Shown: positions 44,901 to 60,680 of the stretch, in pieces
Layout: each line of letters begins with the position of its first letter
Position numbering within the stretch: the first letter of the stretch is position 1
Source: Chlamydoabsidia padenii
Lineage: Eukaryota; Mucoromycota; Mucoromycetes; Mucorales; Cunninghamellaceae
Direction of reading: 5' to 3'
DNA length: 64,000 nt
NCBI GenBank assembly: GCA_025330725.1
Contig: JAIWND010000014.1
Location: 186,001 to 250,000 of the forward strand
Program-made: the position numbers and the translations under genes
The notes under the pieces: model-generated
Seen by the model: the letters and a program-made list of their open reading frames with translations, nothing else
What the model was told of the DNA's origin: nothing
The model's database searches: none

Positions 44901-47195
44901 TTTGTTACTGTGGTGCGTATCTTGGCAAGTTCGTCTTTGGAAGTCGAAACCCTCCTACCTCAAGCGCAACGAGCGGTCTGGAAACTGGCTGGTAACATTC
45001 GGGGCGAAGAAGGTGTGTCTGCTCTGGAACTACTTTGGGATTCAGTTGGACCTTCTCGGCGGCAGTCTACGATAAAAAGAAAAAATGATCGACTGCGACA
45101 AGAATCAAAAGACCTCAAAATGAAACCACAACTATTGGCCTTTTTTGATCAGAAAAAAAGACATTCTGCCGTTACTCGTGATGATATTGATACTGGTGGT
45201 GATCCTGATGATTCTGACCTGGACTCTTTATCTGATCTCTCTAGTAATGACGGCGGTGATGGTGATTGCGGTGTTATTGACAATGGTAATAGAGGATATG
45301 GTACTACTTCATCACTGGACAAGAAACCATCATCCGAAGATACTACTCATATACATTTGGATTTGGTGCCGATACTACTGAAACCTCTCTGTGCAGCCAG
45401 TCTTACGCTACACGACAAACTTCGGGTTACAACGATTGGGATGATGGCTGATCTTTTTGCAATTCAAACCCCAACATCCAATGATGCGGCAACACTACAA
45501 AACATGATGATTGGAACTATCGACAAGCTGGTGATGACTTATGGCAAAGGCAGTGATGAAATTCGGGTCAAGTGGGTGGTGGAACTGGAACAAGCATTGC
45601 AAGTGCGACTCACGACAGATCAAGAACATGCATGGGGACAAGGCTTGGTGGATTCGCTGGCGAACTTGATGGAACTTCTTTTGAAGATTCGGTCTTTGCC
45701 TATGGGTAGTGCGGAATTCATGGACGAACGGATTAATGCAACACTCCAGTTAATGAAGTTTATTCAAGTATGCGAACGACAAGAAATCTATGTCAAGTAC
45801 GTGCACCAACTGGTCGACCTCCATCTTCAAAACAATAATTTTGTCGAAGCAGCATTGACGTTACGATTCCATGCCGATCTGCTCTCTTGGGACCCTTACG
45901 ATGAAGTGGATGCTATACCTGAACTTGGTTTTGGGGTGGAAACTCAATTCACTCGGAAACAAGCTTTGTACGAAACGATGATTACTTATTTGGATAAAGG
46001 TACAGCTTGGGAATTATGCGTGGATCTATGTCAAGAACTGGCTGATCACTATGCGACAACTCTAGTGGATTACGAACGATGCAGTGGAATCTTACACCAA
46101 AAGGCTACTTTTATGGAAAACATTGTCAAGAAAGAACGGTATTACTCTGAATACTTCCGGGTGGGCTTTTATGGACGTGGATTTCCTGCTGGTCTTCGGA
46201 ATCAACACTTTATCTATCGTGGTATGGCTTGGGAAAAGATGTCTTCTTTTATGGAACGCATGCAAAATCGACATCCGAATGTGCAACTGGTCTCGGGTAA
46301 AATGGCGTCCTCTCCTCTCCTGCCTGAAGATCAAATCCGTGAACTGGAAGCCGAATTGGATGGTCAATATATACAAATTACGGCTCTGACACCTGTGATG
46401 GATCCTCAAGCCAGTCCTATCCTGATGAATCCTTTGGCATCCGACAAGGTCAAGAAATACTACCACTTTAACAATGTATCTCACTTTACTTACTCAAGGC
46501 CGGTGACAAGGGAAGATGACAATTATGGAGGAAACACTATTGGCGATGGCATTCTTGACGATATAACTAGTGATTCAAATGATAACAGCACCGACATCAG
46601 CTCTGATGATACTTCCATCTTGACCGAAGCACCAATTATGTCGAAACAAGAACTGGACTTCTTACATCTATGGACTGAGCGAACAACATTCACAAGCGAA
46701 GACACATTCCCTGGTATTGCCCTACGATCGAAAATTGTGTCCATCGAAATCCGAGAAATATCTCCTATTGAAAATGCGGTCGAAGCTATGAACAATAAAA
46801 CCAAGGAATTGACTGCTCTGGAAAAGACATACTCGGTATATCTCAGCAACAAACAAGCATCCTTCAACTTGAATCCTTTCTCCATGTCCTTGAATGGTGC
46901 AGTGGATGCTCCTGTCAATGGTGGAGTCCCTCTATACAAGAAAGCATTCTTATCTCCCTATTATGTGAAGAAACATCCTGGTATGCGGAATTGGGTGGAT
47001 CAATTGAAAAAGGCGATCGATGAACAGGTAAAAAGGAGAAGAAAGAAAGAAAACAGTAATTGTACTTGGTCACTCATCGTCATATCTCTATACCATTTTT
47101 TAGGTAATTGTGATTGATCGATGCTTGGACACACATGATAAGCTTGTCAGTACTGAAATGCGCCCATTTCACAGCAATTTGGTGGAACGTAAGTA

Positions 47196-47232
<37 letters not shown>

Positions 47233-47932
47233 CTTCCTTAAAGTCATGCTCATTTTGTATTCTTCAATAGTGTATAAAAAGAACTTTGTAGACGACATCA
47301 GCCAACTAAAAAGACGGGGTACGGCATTGAAATCAGCCACTTTGCCAACAACAATCACCACCAAGGACAAAGGATTTGCCCCCAACAGCAACAAAGGTAT
47401 CAAACCACCACCAAGCCGACTCAATCTGGCATCAAGTACTTCAAGCTCGGTCTTCACAGCAGGAATTCAACATAATCGTCGAGGGTCATCTTTATTCAGG
47501 GACATGGACAGACCCCTGACAATGAAATCAAGAACAAACTCAGTTACATCTTACTCAAATGGAGCAACAACACCAGGTGGCACAGGCCACTTCTCCTCAC
47601 TGATGTCACCAAAATCAGTCAGTTATTTCTCGATCCCAACACTAAAAGAAGAACAACAACAGAAATCTAGATCCAGCGATAGACTTCAATCGGTGACCAA
47701 CTTGACAACATCCCAGACTGATAATAGAAACATCACTGACAGTAACCAACATCATCGAAATCACCAAAATAACAGTGTAGCAACATCACCAGTATCAGCA
47801 TCACTGATTCATCCAAACGATCCAACACCCTCCACCAAATCTGATGGTGGAGGACTATCAAAAAGCCTTAAAATGTCCATACTGAAGGCAACAAGAAAAG
47901 CGACATCCTCCTCTGGTGCAAATCAAAAATAG
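38994..47932 (+). CDS. DOCK-family guanine nucleotide exchange factor (SH3, DHR-1, DHR-2)
   Basis: Five exons, 38994-40875, 40946-41020, 41080-47027, 47104-47188 and 47271-47932, give about 2883 residues. An N-terminal SH3 (LEVGDELYIFEQNGAWYRGY, about residues 80-125) is followed by low-complexity linkers and helical segments. A DHR-1/C2 domain starts near 885 (NELYITLNSGDF, IQVILCARDN, SVWQRSHVFLVVKHRS). The DHR-2 catalytic region is near 2180-2620 (YVKYVHQLVDLHLQNNNFVEAALTL, YRVGFYGRGFP-like FRVGFYGRGFP, the VKK...VDQLKKA helices). The domain order matches DOCK-A/B proteins and fungal Dck1, which activate Rac/Rho GTPases, usually with an ELMO partner. The C-terminal tail is Ser/Thr/Pro-rich. 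Exon 2 (75 nt) and its flanking introns are a tandem duplicate of the end of exon 1. A poly(A) signal AATAAA is at 48112-48117. Confidence 0.93.
40813..41079 (+). repeat. Tandem duplication of an exon-intron unit inside the DOCK gene
   Basis: The last about 60 nt of exon 1 plus intron 1 is repeated as exon 2 plus intron 2. Both exons end CATGGTGCTACAG before GTAAGAA, and both introns contain TACTCACTC before a T-rich acceptor. The donor-to-donor distance is 145 bp. Exon 2 is 75 nt, so the frame is preserved and each copy adds a Gly/Ser/His/Gln-rich block ending NQQQYQHGAT. Confidence 0.92.
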
Positions 47933-48075
47933 ACTGGTTCATTCTCACTTGCTATGTATATCCCCTACTTTGTATCCTCTATTACTTTTATAATTACTTT
48001 ATCCTTCTTTTGTATTCCGATCTCTTACCCCTTCCCTTCATTATTCACTATTGTCTTTTTATCCACACCCTCTCT

Positions 48076-48109
<34 letters not shown>

Positions 48110-49199
48110 ACAATAAAGTATAATATGTTGATATAAAAACCACTTAAAACAACGTTAAAGTCTTGACCAAAACATCTTTTAAAAAATGATACACATACTC
48201 CTAAGCCTAATGCTCCCCGACAAAATAAGTAAACTTGATTGGATAAAAGTAGATTTTAAGGGATGTCTGGATGGAGGGCGGGATTAGAGAGGAGTCTGTG
48301 TCTTTTTCATGCCGAGAGTTGGATGTAGAGTCGGGATTTAAATAGTGAATCCCGTTCTGCATGAATGCGCCATATCGGAAAACCAACTTTGATGGTCCTA
48401 AATAGCATAAAAAAAAATCCAAAGTCTTTTTTATGCCCAAAGATACTCATCGAGTTTCTCTCCATTCCGTCACTTGTTTGACACTGAACACCACTAACAA
48501 AACAACAACAACAACAAAATAGAGGTAAAAGTAGTACGACACAAGTAATGTAATAGTTTATTAGGTATATAAATAAAAGGGAATGAATTAAGAAATCTAA
48601 ACTAAAGTGCTAAACTAGATGTAAAAATGGCTATATTGAGGTTCTATTGAGACAGTCTCCAAAGCGCGAGATAGAGTGCCGAATATATCCACGAAGATTC
48701 TTGTTGCCACCCTACTGCAGGCCTCGGCTATTCTTGTACGGACACGTAGGGATCTCGCACCAAACGTGGGAACAGCTACACTCTTTACTTATATAACAGG
48801 AGCTTATATGAGGGTACAATCATCCGCAAACGATACACAATCGGAACAGAAATGTGGTCAGTGAATGAAACAATTGAGTTCACACGCCTGTCGGCATTGA
48901 AATCGACTCCTCAAATTTACAGATTTTTGATTGTTGCTATTCCTACTTTCCTTTCTTTATTATCTTTTTTTTATATATATCCTTTGTTGCTCTATTTCTT
49001 TTACAATCATTCATTCTCTTTTATTTTCTGAACTATACACTTTGTTTGGCTCTACCATGGTTGGTGATATATCCACTTTTTCTAATCCTGCGATCTTTAA
49101 AAAGTCTACGTGCGAAATCCCTACGGGTCGGTAGCAAATCCCTAACTTTTTATCTTCCGTCTTTCTACTTCTTCCCCCACTTTTTATATTTTTTATATA
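47933..49199. other. Intergenic: DOCK 3' flank and unassigned sequence
   Basis: A poly-T of about 30 nt (48079-48108) precedes AATAAA at 48112. Two recurrent motif copies at about 48278 and 48331 are followed by ATCCCGTTCTGCATGAATG. A stretch at 48640-48880 is less AT-rich than its surroundings and carries a 62-codon ORF (48676-48864) without recognisable family; it may be relic coding or non-coding RNA. Confidence 0.4.
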
Positions 49200-50023
49200 T
49201 AAATTCATGTCGATCTTCCCTAAAGTGATGATGTGAATACTACAGTATACTTCTAACATACTTCACCGCAAGTTCAAGCACCAAGGTTCTTGTGTCGGTC
49301 AGTCCAAGCTTGCGATGACTTTTATCTGTCGAAGAGGAGTCAGGTTTCATTTTCAACCCCCGCTCATCCTTGATTCCCTATTAAGATTTGGTAAGAGCGC
49401 TATTTGCTCTATTGTTAACGGATGTTAATGATTAAACTGGCGATGCAAACACTATAGCATAATTCCAACAAAAGTCACCACAAAAGCCAAGCTCCAAGAC
49501 CATTCTGTCGGTATGTTCAGACTTGCGATGACTTTTACCTGTCTTTTCTAAGAAAAAAGAAAAGAGGAATCAGACTTCATTTTCAGATCCCGCCTACCTC
49601 TACTAAGATTTGGAAACACTCTACTCGCTCCAATTGTCAAGTGATGCTAATGATTAAAGTGGCGATGTGGGCATTATAGCCTATTTCCAACAAAGTTTAC
49701 ATAATGGTCAATATATCAAGCCCACTGTATGGAGCAGTATAGCCTCAAGATCGTTTTAACCTGACTTTTGTAATGAAAATTGACACACAAGATAAAACTT
49801 GGTTCAAAACCCGCTTACTCTCGCCTGGAATTTTAAGAGGGCTCGACTGCCTTAATGGACAAGTGATGCTCGTGACAAAAGTGACCATGAGCATTCCTTA
49901 GCCTATTTCCAACAAACTTTACATAATGGCCAATGTAGCAAGTCATTTGTATGGAGTTATACAGCCTTCATTGAGGCAATAGAGCTCTCTCAAGATTCCA
50001 TGCGAGAGTAAGCGGGGCTGGAA
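49200..50023 (+). repeat. Cluster of degenerate interspersed repeats, ending in a palindromic unit
   Basis: At least four units of the same family as at 26 kb. ATGYTAATGATTAAA cores lie at about 49424 and 49646, a diverged core near 49869, and left arms at about 49351, 49581 and 49803. The last unit (49803-50023) is bounded by imperfect inverted arms of about 55 bp. Confidence 0.82.
49803..50023. mobile_element. MITE-like palindromic element, about 220 bp with 55-bp inverted arms
   Basis: Positions 49803-49857 and the reverse complement of 49969-50023 match at roughly 80%, with a perfect 15-nt core CCCGCTTACTCTCGC. The interior carries the repeat-family core. No transposase is present, and no target duplication could be confirmed. 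Confidence 0.6.
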
Positions 50024-52253
50024 ATAAGTTTGTTCTTGCTCCTTTGATATTTGCTGTATTTGAAAGCAGAAAAAAAAAAAAAAAAAAAAAAGATAGAGAG
50101 GTAGAGGTCTCTTTTTCTTTTTATTTACTCACCTTTAACGTGGCATTATGACTGTACTGTATCATAGACGATGGATTGAAAAACTACTGACTAGAAGCAA
50201 GTCACCAACTTTCGCCAACTACAACCACTTACAAGTATGAAACTCACGGTGGTTGGGAACGAATAGTCGACGATGAACGAAAGCGGTGATCAAACAACTG
50301 ACTCTGTGGTAATGGGGTATGTTTTACTAATGGCGATGAATCTCTAACGGAGGGAAAGGGGATGGTAATGTTATACTGTATGCACCCTTCATCAAGACTT
50401 TGATACTAATACTTTTGCTTCTCTCTTCGTCTTTTTTCATGTTTAGGTAAAATTGATACATACTAACTTCTTGGTATGGACTATGTACTGGTGATGGACA
50501 AACTAGGGGAAAAGGTAAAGCAATCAAACAACAGGAAAAAAATAAAAGAGATGCTGTAAAATGGGTCCTTCTCTTTTGAGTTAACAACTTCATCAAGGCT
50601 CTGATACTAATACCTCTCTTTTTTTTCTCTCTCTCTTTTTCTATCTGTCTAGTTGAATAGGTGGCCCAAATACCAGCAAACGTAGGGAACAATTTGGACG
50701 ATTGAATCGACGTCTATGGTGACAATTATGTGTAGCAATGAACAATAAAGGGATTTCAGCACTGCAACGACTTCTGACCATCAACAAATAGATTCAATTG
50801 GGCGCGCACACGGGTAAATTGGACATACATCAACCATCAGCCACCAACCACCAACCATATCACTACAAAATCTCTCGCCTTCATGAATATCCTGACAAAA
50901 AAAAAAGGCCTCGAAGGGTCTAGAAATGGGTGATCTCCTCATTAAAATCAATATCTTGAATGAAATATGGACTGGACTGGACTGGACTGGCAATCACAAT
51001 CACAATCACCAACAAAATGATGATGATTGTCGAATGGAAACTTGAATGACTTTGGCTGGATCAGTAATGCTACTTCTCCCTCATATGCTGGATTGGGTGA
51101 TGATCAACAAAATGGTTCAAAAAGGTAACTCTTTCCAACAACATGGTGTGGATTGGAAGACGGTTTCTGGCCCCATCTCTCTTCCCTTCTTCATTTACAT
51201 AGCCTAGGCTATCTTTTTATCAACTCTCCCTCCTCTCTATAGTATAGAAATAGTATAGAAATGATTCTTGTTTTTAACCGAAAGTAATAAAAAAACAATA
51301 TGTAACATTTTATACATAGGACTTTGTGATAAACAAAAAAGTATTAGGTCGTTGATTGTCCGTTGGCCTAATACATATACATAATAGAAATGAATGATAC
51401 TGAATGACATGACATGGAGATCACGTATCTACATCACTCTCATGAAGTGGGATTTGACAGGCATGGCGTCTAATCGAGAAACTAGTCTTTTACTATTATA
51501 CTTTTTTCTTTTCTTTTTTCTTTTCCTATCACCCTTTTAGCATGATAACCAACAGAATAACCAACAGAAAAGTAAGCGCCTGGTTTATCGGCATCGGTTT
51601 GATAGCTGGGTGAGGCCTGATACTCCCTAGTTGGTCTGATTCTACGCCCAAAATATTCCACCACCCAAAGTCGGGGTTTATATTTCAAAATCAGATTCTG
51701 CATGAATATCTTGATTAGACGAACCCTCTTTCACGGTCAGAGCTCACCTATACGACGTTTGAAAAAAAAAAAAAAAATCCAAATTCTTTCACCAGAACTG
51801 GCCTGATTTCTACGCCCAACTTCGTGCGTAATCTTTTCTCTCCCGAGCTGGCCTGATATTTACGCCCAGTGGGGGAGGGATTTCAACAGGGACATTTGAT
51901 CCCGATTTTTATTTTTATTCAGGGATAACACTGTCTAAAAGCGTCACATACTCGTAAAAGTATAAAACTCTGCCGTCTATGTATGCATGTTTGCTAAGTA
52001 ATTTTTTTTATGCCATTGTAAAACAAAATCAGATTGATAAAGATGTTCATTGAGATCTCCCTTCGCTCCATTAGTTGTTTCCTATTAAACATCACCAAAA
52101 AAAAGGACAAATAAAAAGGACAATAGACATCAGTGGTAAAAAAAAAAGTTTTGTTTATTGAATGTACAAATGGTGTATTAATACTATTACTTTCAATCTA
52201 TAACTAGTACTAAAAGAAGGGGGAAGAGGGAATAGATCTATTGTAAATGTGTA
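50024..52253. other. Gene-poor intergenic region with short repeats
   Basis: No supported gene. Features seen are a poly-A at about 50070-50091, two copies of a CTTCATCAAGRCTYTGATACTAATAC segment (about 50387 and 50590), a short GGACT tandem at 50969-50990, and a CAATCA tandem just after. Three copies of GGYCTGAT-TTCTACGCCCA lie at about 51632, 51806 and 51852. Small ORFs at 50327-50692, 50781-50993 and 51482-51703 cross these repeats and lack family similarity. Confidence 0.5.
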
Positions 52254-55877
<3,624 letters not shown>

Positions 55878-56157
55878 GAGTTGTGGGGCAGTGCAGGATT
55901 ATATTAATCAATTAAAAGAGACAAAAAAAGAAGGCGGAAAAAAAAAGTGTCGCGAACTTATTCAGGGCGTGACTTACAACCTGCACTTTTCCTGGCATAG
56001 TGCCGGAGTTTAAGACTGTGTGATTATTGGTGTGGGTTAAAAGATACAAAGTTTATTTTTTCAATAAAATGGGATAGATATAATGAAGTAATTGGGTGGG
56101 GATGAGTAATAGGCACAAAGATACATTAAAAAGGGTTGGATGATTAAACTAAGGGCA

Positions 56158-59100
56158 TTAAGCGGAGTTCAAAGCTGTTTCCAAGATGTAGCGTTCATCT
56201 TCGTTCAGTTGTTGACAGATTTCCATAAAATGATTGATATTATGCGAAGAACAATTACGGAAAAAGTCCACGAGATAAGTCTATAGTAGAAGAGAAAGAG
56301 AAAGAGAGAGAGAGTAATGAGTATAGTTACCGCATGTTTGCTATTCGATTCTTTCTTTCTTTACCTTCATGTCCGTTTGATAAATGGGATCATTTTTCAA
56401 ATCAGGGTTGTTTTCTTCATCATCATCTTCACCCAAGTTATTCAACATATCTATGCAAGCAAAATAATTTCATATTAGTATCATCCACCAGTATATTCAT
56501 TTACTACTTTTACCTGATAAGTAGTTGAAGTCTTGGCGAGACGCAAATGCAGCTTCGTCAGTGATATCATCCCATTCGCCGTCCTATAAGGGAAAAAAAG
56601 AGTTGGTCACGATTTATGTATCTGATTTTCATTCACCTACTTCATCGCCGAGAGATTCCGCATCGTCTTGATTTGCATGATCGTTGGGTAAGGAGTTGCC
56701 CATATCCGCCACCAATAACTTGATGATCTTCATAGGCAAAGGCATAATAGTGTATTGATCAGGATCTAAACCACAAAAAAAAAAAAAAAAAAAAAAAGTT
56801 GGCCCTGATTCTTTTTATGTAAACCATTCCATCAACTTACTTCTTTTGGATTTTGATCGAGTAACAATACCACCATTAGGGTTGACGACGATTTCGCCTT
56901 TAACGTTCATACCTTGCAATCTAGGATCACTGATGAGGAAGATCTTGGACAAAGCAATCGCACTAGTTACAAATAAATATGGTGATGTAAGTATATTTGC
57001 GTAGAACGAGATTAGTTAAACAAGGTGGGAGGTAATGTCTTACCTAACTTTGAGTGAGTAATAGCCCGAAAAGCTTTCATAATTGTCCACCCAATGGGTC
57101 ATGAGAATTTCCAAGCCGTTTTTGCCATTGATGGTTGTATTTGAGAGGAATCCGAGTACTGTATCTTGTTGAGAGTTGATCAGCTGGGCAAAGACAAGGA
57201 CAAGAGACTATATAAACAAGGAAACATACATTAGATTATCACTCGTATATGTAACAAAAGAGTTTCCATTACCTGAATAAAAGGCTGATAACTGGTGGAT
57301 TCCAATCGAACCAAGACAGCGTTCAGAAGATCCGGCAAAGCAGGAGCAATATTGTTTCCAATCTATGTAGACATAAATAGTAAAAGGATTAGTACATTAT
57401 CTGATAGTACCCATTTTCGCATGTCCCATCACTATTAGCCTTACCTTTTGAATCATTGTTACGATCAGATCACCAACAAATAAAGCTTCGGATTCGGTTC
57501 CGGTAGGTTCCAATAGTTTAGCAACGAAATGGATAATGTAGTCCAAACCTGACTTTCCTGTTTGGTCGTGCCTTTAAAAGAGATAAGACAAAGATGTTAG
57601 TGTACTGGATAAAAGGTCTGTATTTCATACTTACCAGCTAACAATGTGGGCACTATCCTTGATGAGGAATTGCTTCAGACATTCTTGAGTACTCTAGTAG
57701 TGTTGTATAACAGTGAGTGAGTGATATCTATCATCAACTATTGTCCCGACTTGTTTTTGATTTATACCTGTAAGACATCATTATCACGGACGCTCCAAGC
57801 CAGTTGCATCAACGAAGGAAGAATCTGTTCGGTGAACTCATTTGGCAAGGGAGAGGGTCCAAAGCGAACCAGAGCAGTTAACAAATCAATGGCAGACTAT
57901 TATATAAAAACCGTTTTGGGTAATTAGATGTTAGAATGACCCAATACATCCACATTGTTTAGACTTACAGCAAGTACAGTAGGTTCGGCATTGGTAGAGG
58001 AGAATACTTCGCTAATGAAGGGAAGAGACCGAGTGCAGAGGGAAGGATAGTAGAGAGTGTTTTTGGCGAATTCTTCAAATACATCCAATACATAGCTGGT
58101 AATGATAGAGTCCGAAGGGAACTTTTTCCAAATGTCTAAAACAGCGGGTGTCAAAGTATGTTCGTATCGGGCTGTCACTTCATTGTTGATCTATTAAGTA
58201 AAAAGTAAGTAAGGGGTTATGCCCAATACAAATAGCATATATCCAGTGTTACCTTGACAGATGATCCCAAGGTATCCAAAAGCAACATCAAAGATTCTTC
58301 GGTAGCCAAAGGAAGGAGTTGGCATGTTCCTTCCATAATGTTGATTTGATAGGGAGTGACATATTGAGCATCCAAATATTTGCAGTAGCTATAAAAAGAG
58401 CAAAGGCATTAATAAAGAAATGCAGGGTTCATGTTGTTTGTCCTTCCTTACTTGTTCAAAGCACGGAGCGCAGAGATCTTCACAGGGATTCCACTTGTAG
58501 GGGCTTGAAGAGCACTGACCGCCACAGCGACATATTGACTGGCCATATCGACAGGTAAGATCTTGGCGAATTCAGAGGCAAATACAAAAGCACGACCTTG
58601 TAAAAATGGATGTTCTAACAAAATCAAAGAATCGAAAGATGTGAGTACCTGTATCCATTTCCAATTTTCCTTTTTCCTTCTCCCCCCCCTTTTTTTTACA
58701 TACCTCCCACCTTCATATCCTCCAAGACGACATGGTCAAATAAGCTTTTCAAGTCAAATTGGACATTACGGGAGCTATCATCCAAAGCTTCGGTCAATTC
58801 TTCCGACATGCGACCAATAGCCAAAAGAGAGGCTTCTTGAATTTTCCACCTAAAACAAGACAAATGTATTAGTAATCGCTCCTGGTGTCCTCTTTGTTTT
58901 ATTTTACCAGTCAGTATTTCCTGAGGCGCGGGCTTCATTGGATTCGGTGATATGACGTTGGACAGCTTTGGAGAGAGCATTAAAGAATGGCGCAGGATAA
59001 GCTTCTTCCAAAGACTATATATTCATAGCATATAAAAGATAAAAAGGGTAAGTAATCAAATTTTTTTTCTTTTCTTTTTTGATGAGAAAAGATCTTACCA

Positions 59101-60680
59101 AAAGGACGTCGATAGCAGCAACACGAGCATTGAAGGAGAAAGTGCTTTCTTCTTCATCAGCGACATATTGATTGGCATCATTGGACCATATTTCGGCTTG
59201 TTCTTGAGTGATTTGCATATAGACGATAAAGACATATAACAGTTGTTCAAAGAAGTCTGTAGGTCCATCAGGTGTAACAAAGAGATGGCGCACGGTTTTC
59301 TTGTTACAGGAGGCCACAATAAAGTCAAAGAGTAGGTACAACAAGCTTTGGAATCCAATATCATTACCATCAGAGTCTTGGAAGGATTCAGCAACATCAC
59401 CAGAATCACTGACAAATTCGTCCACGTATCGGTTTCGTAAGTTGTAAAGATCGTTCCACATTGGTTCGAATAGTTGAGGTAAGGCCGCAATGATGAATTT
59501 GGGGAATTGATCGCTAAGGGTGCAAATACACTATATAAAGAAGGTTGTGAGTTCCATGTTTTTGTACCAGGTGAATTTTTATCACCTTTTGAGTTCCACT
59601 TTTTACTTTACCTTTACAACATCCATCTTGAGACCATATTCTTCAGTCAGTTTTTCGGCATCGTCTTGGACATGGTGACTAAGGATTGCTTTAAACGCCT
59701 CTAACCACTGAGGAATAATGGGACCAACAAACTGATCAGCCAAAGTAGGATTTTCTTCACGAAGAGTAGAGAGCATTTCCACACAGCTGCTAAAGATATT
59801 GACAGCACGACCACGAGTTCGGAAAGAGTAGATCTAAAAGAGCGCATTAATAATCAAGGTTAGTGTCATCATCATCATCATCATAATCACTATTATTATT
59901 GTAAAATGACTTACATTTTCAGATGTCAGGATTCGATACAATTCGGGAAGGAGTACAGGACCCACTTGAGGTAGTTGTTGAATACTGATATCCTTTTTCA
60001 CCATTTCCAATAAGACCCGCATAGCACCATGGACACTATCCGCACTGTTGGACTTTAAATAGACAATCAAGATATCCAAAAGGTTGGGCCAGTCTTCAGG
60101 AAAGTCATCATGAGCAATTTTAGATACCACATAGGCACTGACCACACGAATTTTAGATTCAGGATCAGCCAAGCCATTGACAATCACTTCGCGCACCATG
60201 TTTTTGCTCTATCCAATAAAAGAAGAGCAATGTGAGTACTGTTCGGTAGTTAGTATAATCTACTTACGTTTTGAGGAGGTTCAGGGCCAATGAATCTGTC
60301 ATCATGTTTGGAAGACCAATGAGTCGTAACATAGCTCTTTAAAGTCAAGGCAGCTAAGTATATAAAATAAAACAAGAATGAAGTTAAGGATAGGCTGTTG
60401 TTAGTAAAATGTTAACCGAGGTGAATCAAAATATAGATAAAAAGGATATTTGACGATGAGGGACAGATATTTCTTGAGACACGGTCAGGCGAGCCAAACT
60501 AACAGGGTATTCTACACAAAAGGAGCATATCAGTGTAAAAAGCTTGTTTCCCTGAATCAAAATCATATTTTCATTACCTGGTGCATTGGCAAGCTCTTTC
60601 AAACGGGATTCGGCAGCAGAGCGAATAGTGTAATCACTATCTGCTACTTTTAAAAGGGTTTCATAAGCGGCCTGATCCAT
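56158..60680 (-). CDS. Importin-9/Kap114-like karyopherin beta
   Basis: Nuclear import receptor of the importin-beta superfamily, made of HEAT repeats. In other species this branch carries core histones, TBP and actin. Twenty-one exons between 60680 and 56158 sum to 3072 nt, or 1023 residues, against about 1040 for human importin-9. Recognisable segments are RQLAALTLKSYVTTHW near residue 55, SKIRVVSAYVVSKIAHDDFP with DWPNLL, and VHGAMRVLLEMV. ATEESLMLLLDTL lies in mid-protein. An acidic loop (LGDEDGEWDD, then GEDDDEE) lies near the C-terminus, and YLVDFFRNC is the last helix pair. Every internal junction closes in phase. Intron 2 (60449-60358) is an AT-AC intron with perfect U12-type signals; the other nineteen are GT-AG. 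The neighbour pair AATCCCGC / CGGGTTTCGAA lies about 110-135 bp upstream of the ATG. Confidence 0.93.
60358..60449 (-). other. U12-type AT-AC intron in the importin-9 gene
   Basis: The intron begins ATATCCTTT, the exact U12 5' splice consensus, right after codon CAA. Near its end it has TATCCTTAAC, which contains the U12 branch consensus TCCTTAAC, and it finishes TATAC. Joining CAA to TTAGCTGCC keeps phase 0 and restores RQLAALTLKSYV, which aligns with importin-9. The nearby AG (CTTAG) would shift the frame and give a stop within three codons. No GT-AG alternative keeps the frame. Confidence 0.88.

Noticed and set aside
50327..50993. Two minus-strand ORFs in the gene-poor region
   Set aside because: Composed of short tandem and dispersed repeats, no domain or splice evidence.
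51482..51703. 73-codon minus ORF
   Set aside because: Built over the repeated CTGATTCTACGCCC segment; the apparent protein pattern is a by-product of the DNA repeat.
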